This document shows, in pieces, positions 44,691 through 45,637 of a stretch of 45,637 bases of DNA. Made by a program: the position numbers and the translations under genes. This stretch comes from Bradyrhizobium rifense (GTDB taxonomy: Bacteria > Pseudomonadota > Alphaproteobacteria > Rhizobiales > Xanthobacteraceae), in assembly GCF_008123425.1 (NCBI RefSeq), contig NZ_VSSS01000044.1:1-45637 (forward strand), read 5' to 3'. Every line of letters starts with the position of its first letter. The stretch's first letter is position 1. The notes beneath the pieces were generated by a model. It did no database searches and was not told where the DNA came from. It worked only from the letters and a program-made list of their open reading frames with translations.

Positions 44691-44721
44691 CCAAAAGTCT
44701 TCTGAAGCCGCGGCCGTCTCT
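44673..44721 (+). repeat. GC-rich leader hairpin, copy 1
   Basis: GCGGCCCCGGCC... and ...CTGAAGCCGCGGCCGTCTCTCC form an imperfect stem, directly upstream of the small gene starting at 44742. It is closely similar to the element at 44981-45028, including the CTGAAGCCG(C/G)GGCCGTCTCT block. Confidence 0.65.
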
Positions 44722-44741
44722 CCGCCATCCGTGGTCTGAGG

Positions 44742-44905
44742 ATGACTATGACCGTCTTCGTCTACGTGAACACCGCCAAACAGGTCGGCGACATCGACCA
44801 CATTAAGGTCTTCTCCACGATCGATGCCGCGGAAACTGTTTCGAGGAGAACGATCCTGAGGGCGTGGCGTTCGAGTACGACGTGATAGGCCCGCCAGTCT
44901 GACCA
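44742..44905 (+). pseudogene. Small Bradyrhizobium-type protein, frameshifted
   Basis: MTMTVFVYVNTAKQVGDIDH followed by IKVFSTIDAAE, then one base is missing near 44838; the next frame continues as FEENDPEGVAFEYDVI, the expected C-terminus of this short family common in Bradyrhizobium. Full-length relatives are about 47 residues. Function unknown. It follows the hairpin leader of copy 1. Confidence 0.65.
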
Positions 44906-44980
44906 CCCGTAAATTTCCCAGCTGGACCGGCGAGGAACGCAGGCCAGCAGATCGGCTTGAGAGTGTTGCCAGCTGGCAGA

Positions 44981-45028
44981 GCGGCCCCGGCCATGCCCCC
45001 CAGCCCCCTGAAGCCGGGGCCGTCTCTC
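44981..45028 (+). repeat. GC-rich leader hairpin, copy 2
   Basis: CGGCCCCGGC (44982-44991) pairs perfectly with GCCGGGGCCG (45013-45022), a 10-bp stem, followed by TCTCTCTC. It lies 26 bases before the small gene at 45054 and resembles the copy at 44673-44721. Confidence 0.7.
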
Positions 45029-45053
45029 TCAGCCTTTGTGTTCGGAATAGCTC

Positions 45054-45404
45054 ATGCGGTCCTCGCCCTCGATTGTACCGGCTGATCGCCTCGATCGTGA
45101 CGTCTATTTGGTGTTGGAGGACTTTGGAGCGCGCGCCGGCTGCGCTTGGCGGGAGACCGACGAGGAAGATACGGACTTGGAGACCATCGTCCGCGATCTG
45201 ATCTCTGGACAATACACCTATCCCGTGCGGATCGTGGCCTTTAACGCTATTGAGGGCTGGTCGAGGGACGCGACGTCTGAGGTTGCCACGGCGCTTGCGC
45301 AACTCGCAATCGATGAGGCCTTGGAGATCACACCTGCGCTGGATGCCTTCATCGCCGCCAATGCGAGCGAAACAAGGCTGCAGTTGGTACTGCCGCTACG
45401 CTAA
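45054..45404 (+). CDS. Conserved hypothetical protein of Bradyrhizobium
   Basis: 116 codons. The sequence ADRLDRDVYLVLEDFGARAG, AWRETDEEDTDLETIVRDLI, and YTYPVRIVAFNAIEGWSRDA resembles a small conserved family seen repeatedly in Bradyrhizobium and related genomes. It is acidic with alternating helices; no catalytic motif. Preceded by the perfect hairpin at 44981-45028. Function unknown. Confidence 0.75.
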   Translation: MRSSPSIVPADRLDRDVYLVLEDFGARAGCAWRETDEEDTDLETIVRDLISGQYTYPVRIVAFNAIEGWSRDATSEVATALAQLAIDEALEITPALDAFIAANASETRLQLVLPLR

Positions 45405-45447
45405 TGTCTGAAAGCCCACGAGGTGCTCCACGTCGCGCCAACTAGCA

Positions 45448-45567
45448 CTACTTTGGCAGAATGTGTTTTCGCCGCTGTTTTTCAAGGATTTGCTTTCGGC
45501 AATATGGGCACTGCTGAGGCGGCGGCCGAAGGATGAGATCGACGATGGCGTGACGTACGGCGGGCAT
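45448..45567 (-). CDS. Very short possible CDS with CxxC motif
   Basis: 39 codons: MPAVRHAIVDLILRPPPQQC followed by PYCRKQILEKQRRKHILPK. A CPYC pair could be half a zinc ribbon. No ribosome binding site is obvious and it may be part of a longer broken gene. Low confidence. Confidence 0.3.
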   Translation of the reverse strand: MPAVRHAIVDLILRPPPQQCPYCRKQILEKQRRKHILPK

Positions 45568-45637
45568 GGTTGGTTGAGGCGGAGGCCCGTTGATTCTTTT
45601 TTTTCCGCCCCGCGTATGCGAGGCGACGATGTTGCAG

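Noticed and set aside
1..45637. CRISPR array
   Set aside because: No regularly spaced direct repeats were seen on reading the sequence.

Overview
The window looks like part of a Bradyrhizobium (Rhizobiales) genome, most likely a symbiosis or nitrogen-fixation island. The strongest evidence is the fix block. The FixL homologue has 505 codons from a TTG start and puts its haem-ligand His at residue 200 and its phospho-acceptor His at 291. The FixK2 homologue has 232 codons and carries Cys183. The nifDKENX order, with nifH absent, also fits.

Layout. Positions 1-4209 (minus) hold a thioredoxin-fold protein with helical repeats and a prolyl oligopeptidase. Positions 4353-12053 (minus) are a compact nif operon, nifD-nifK-nifE-nifN-nifX-DUF269-DUF683-fdxB, with a sigma-54 -24/-12 promoter, an upstream NifA site and a leader of about 340 nt. 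Positions 12.6-13.8 kb hold small hypothetical genes.

Positions 14131-18826 hold the most unusual locus. A tandem-domain class III nucleotidyl cyclase is translationally coupled to an E2-E1 fusion protein (Cap2-like), which overlaps a JAMM/JAB peptidase gene (Cap3-like). Facing them is a gene for a cyclic-nucleotide-binding TIR-like effector. This joins the signalling half of Pycsar (cyclase plus cNMP-TIR effector) to the ubiquitin-like half of type II CBASS. Directly behind the effector lies a tRNA-Leu(UAA) gene interrupted by a 236-nt group I intron, then a decayed tyrosine integrase, which suggests an island boundary.

Positions 20-31 kb are a graveyard: remnants of IS66, IS256 and IS481 transposases, of a di-haem peroxidase, of metE and of an EAL-domain protein. 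Among them sit a few intact genes: a nif-type ferredoxin (fdxN) with its own candidate NifA/sigma-54 signals, an XRE regulator, a secreted protein and an HExxH protein.

Positions 31030-43490 are the microaerobic respiration block: fixGHIS and fixNOQP (minus), each with a FixK2-type box; a CBS-domain gene and a broken usp gene with a third candidate box; then fixL-fixJ-receiver-fixK2 (plus). FixLJ senses low oxygen and activates fixK2. FixK2 then activates the cbb3 oxidase genes (fixNOQP) and its maturation genes (fixGHIS), which supply energy for the nitrogenase encoded at the left. The right end holds a decayed FAD oxidoreductase and small Bradyrhizobium-type genes preceded by repeated GC-rich hairpins.
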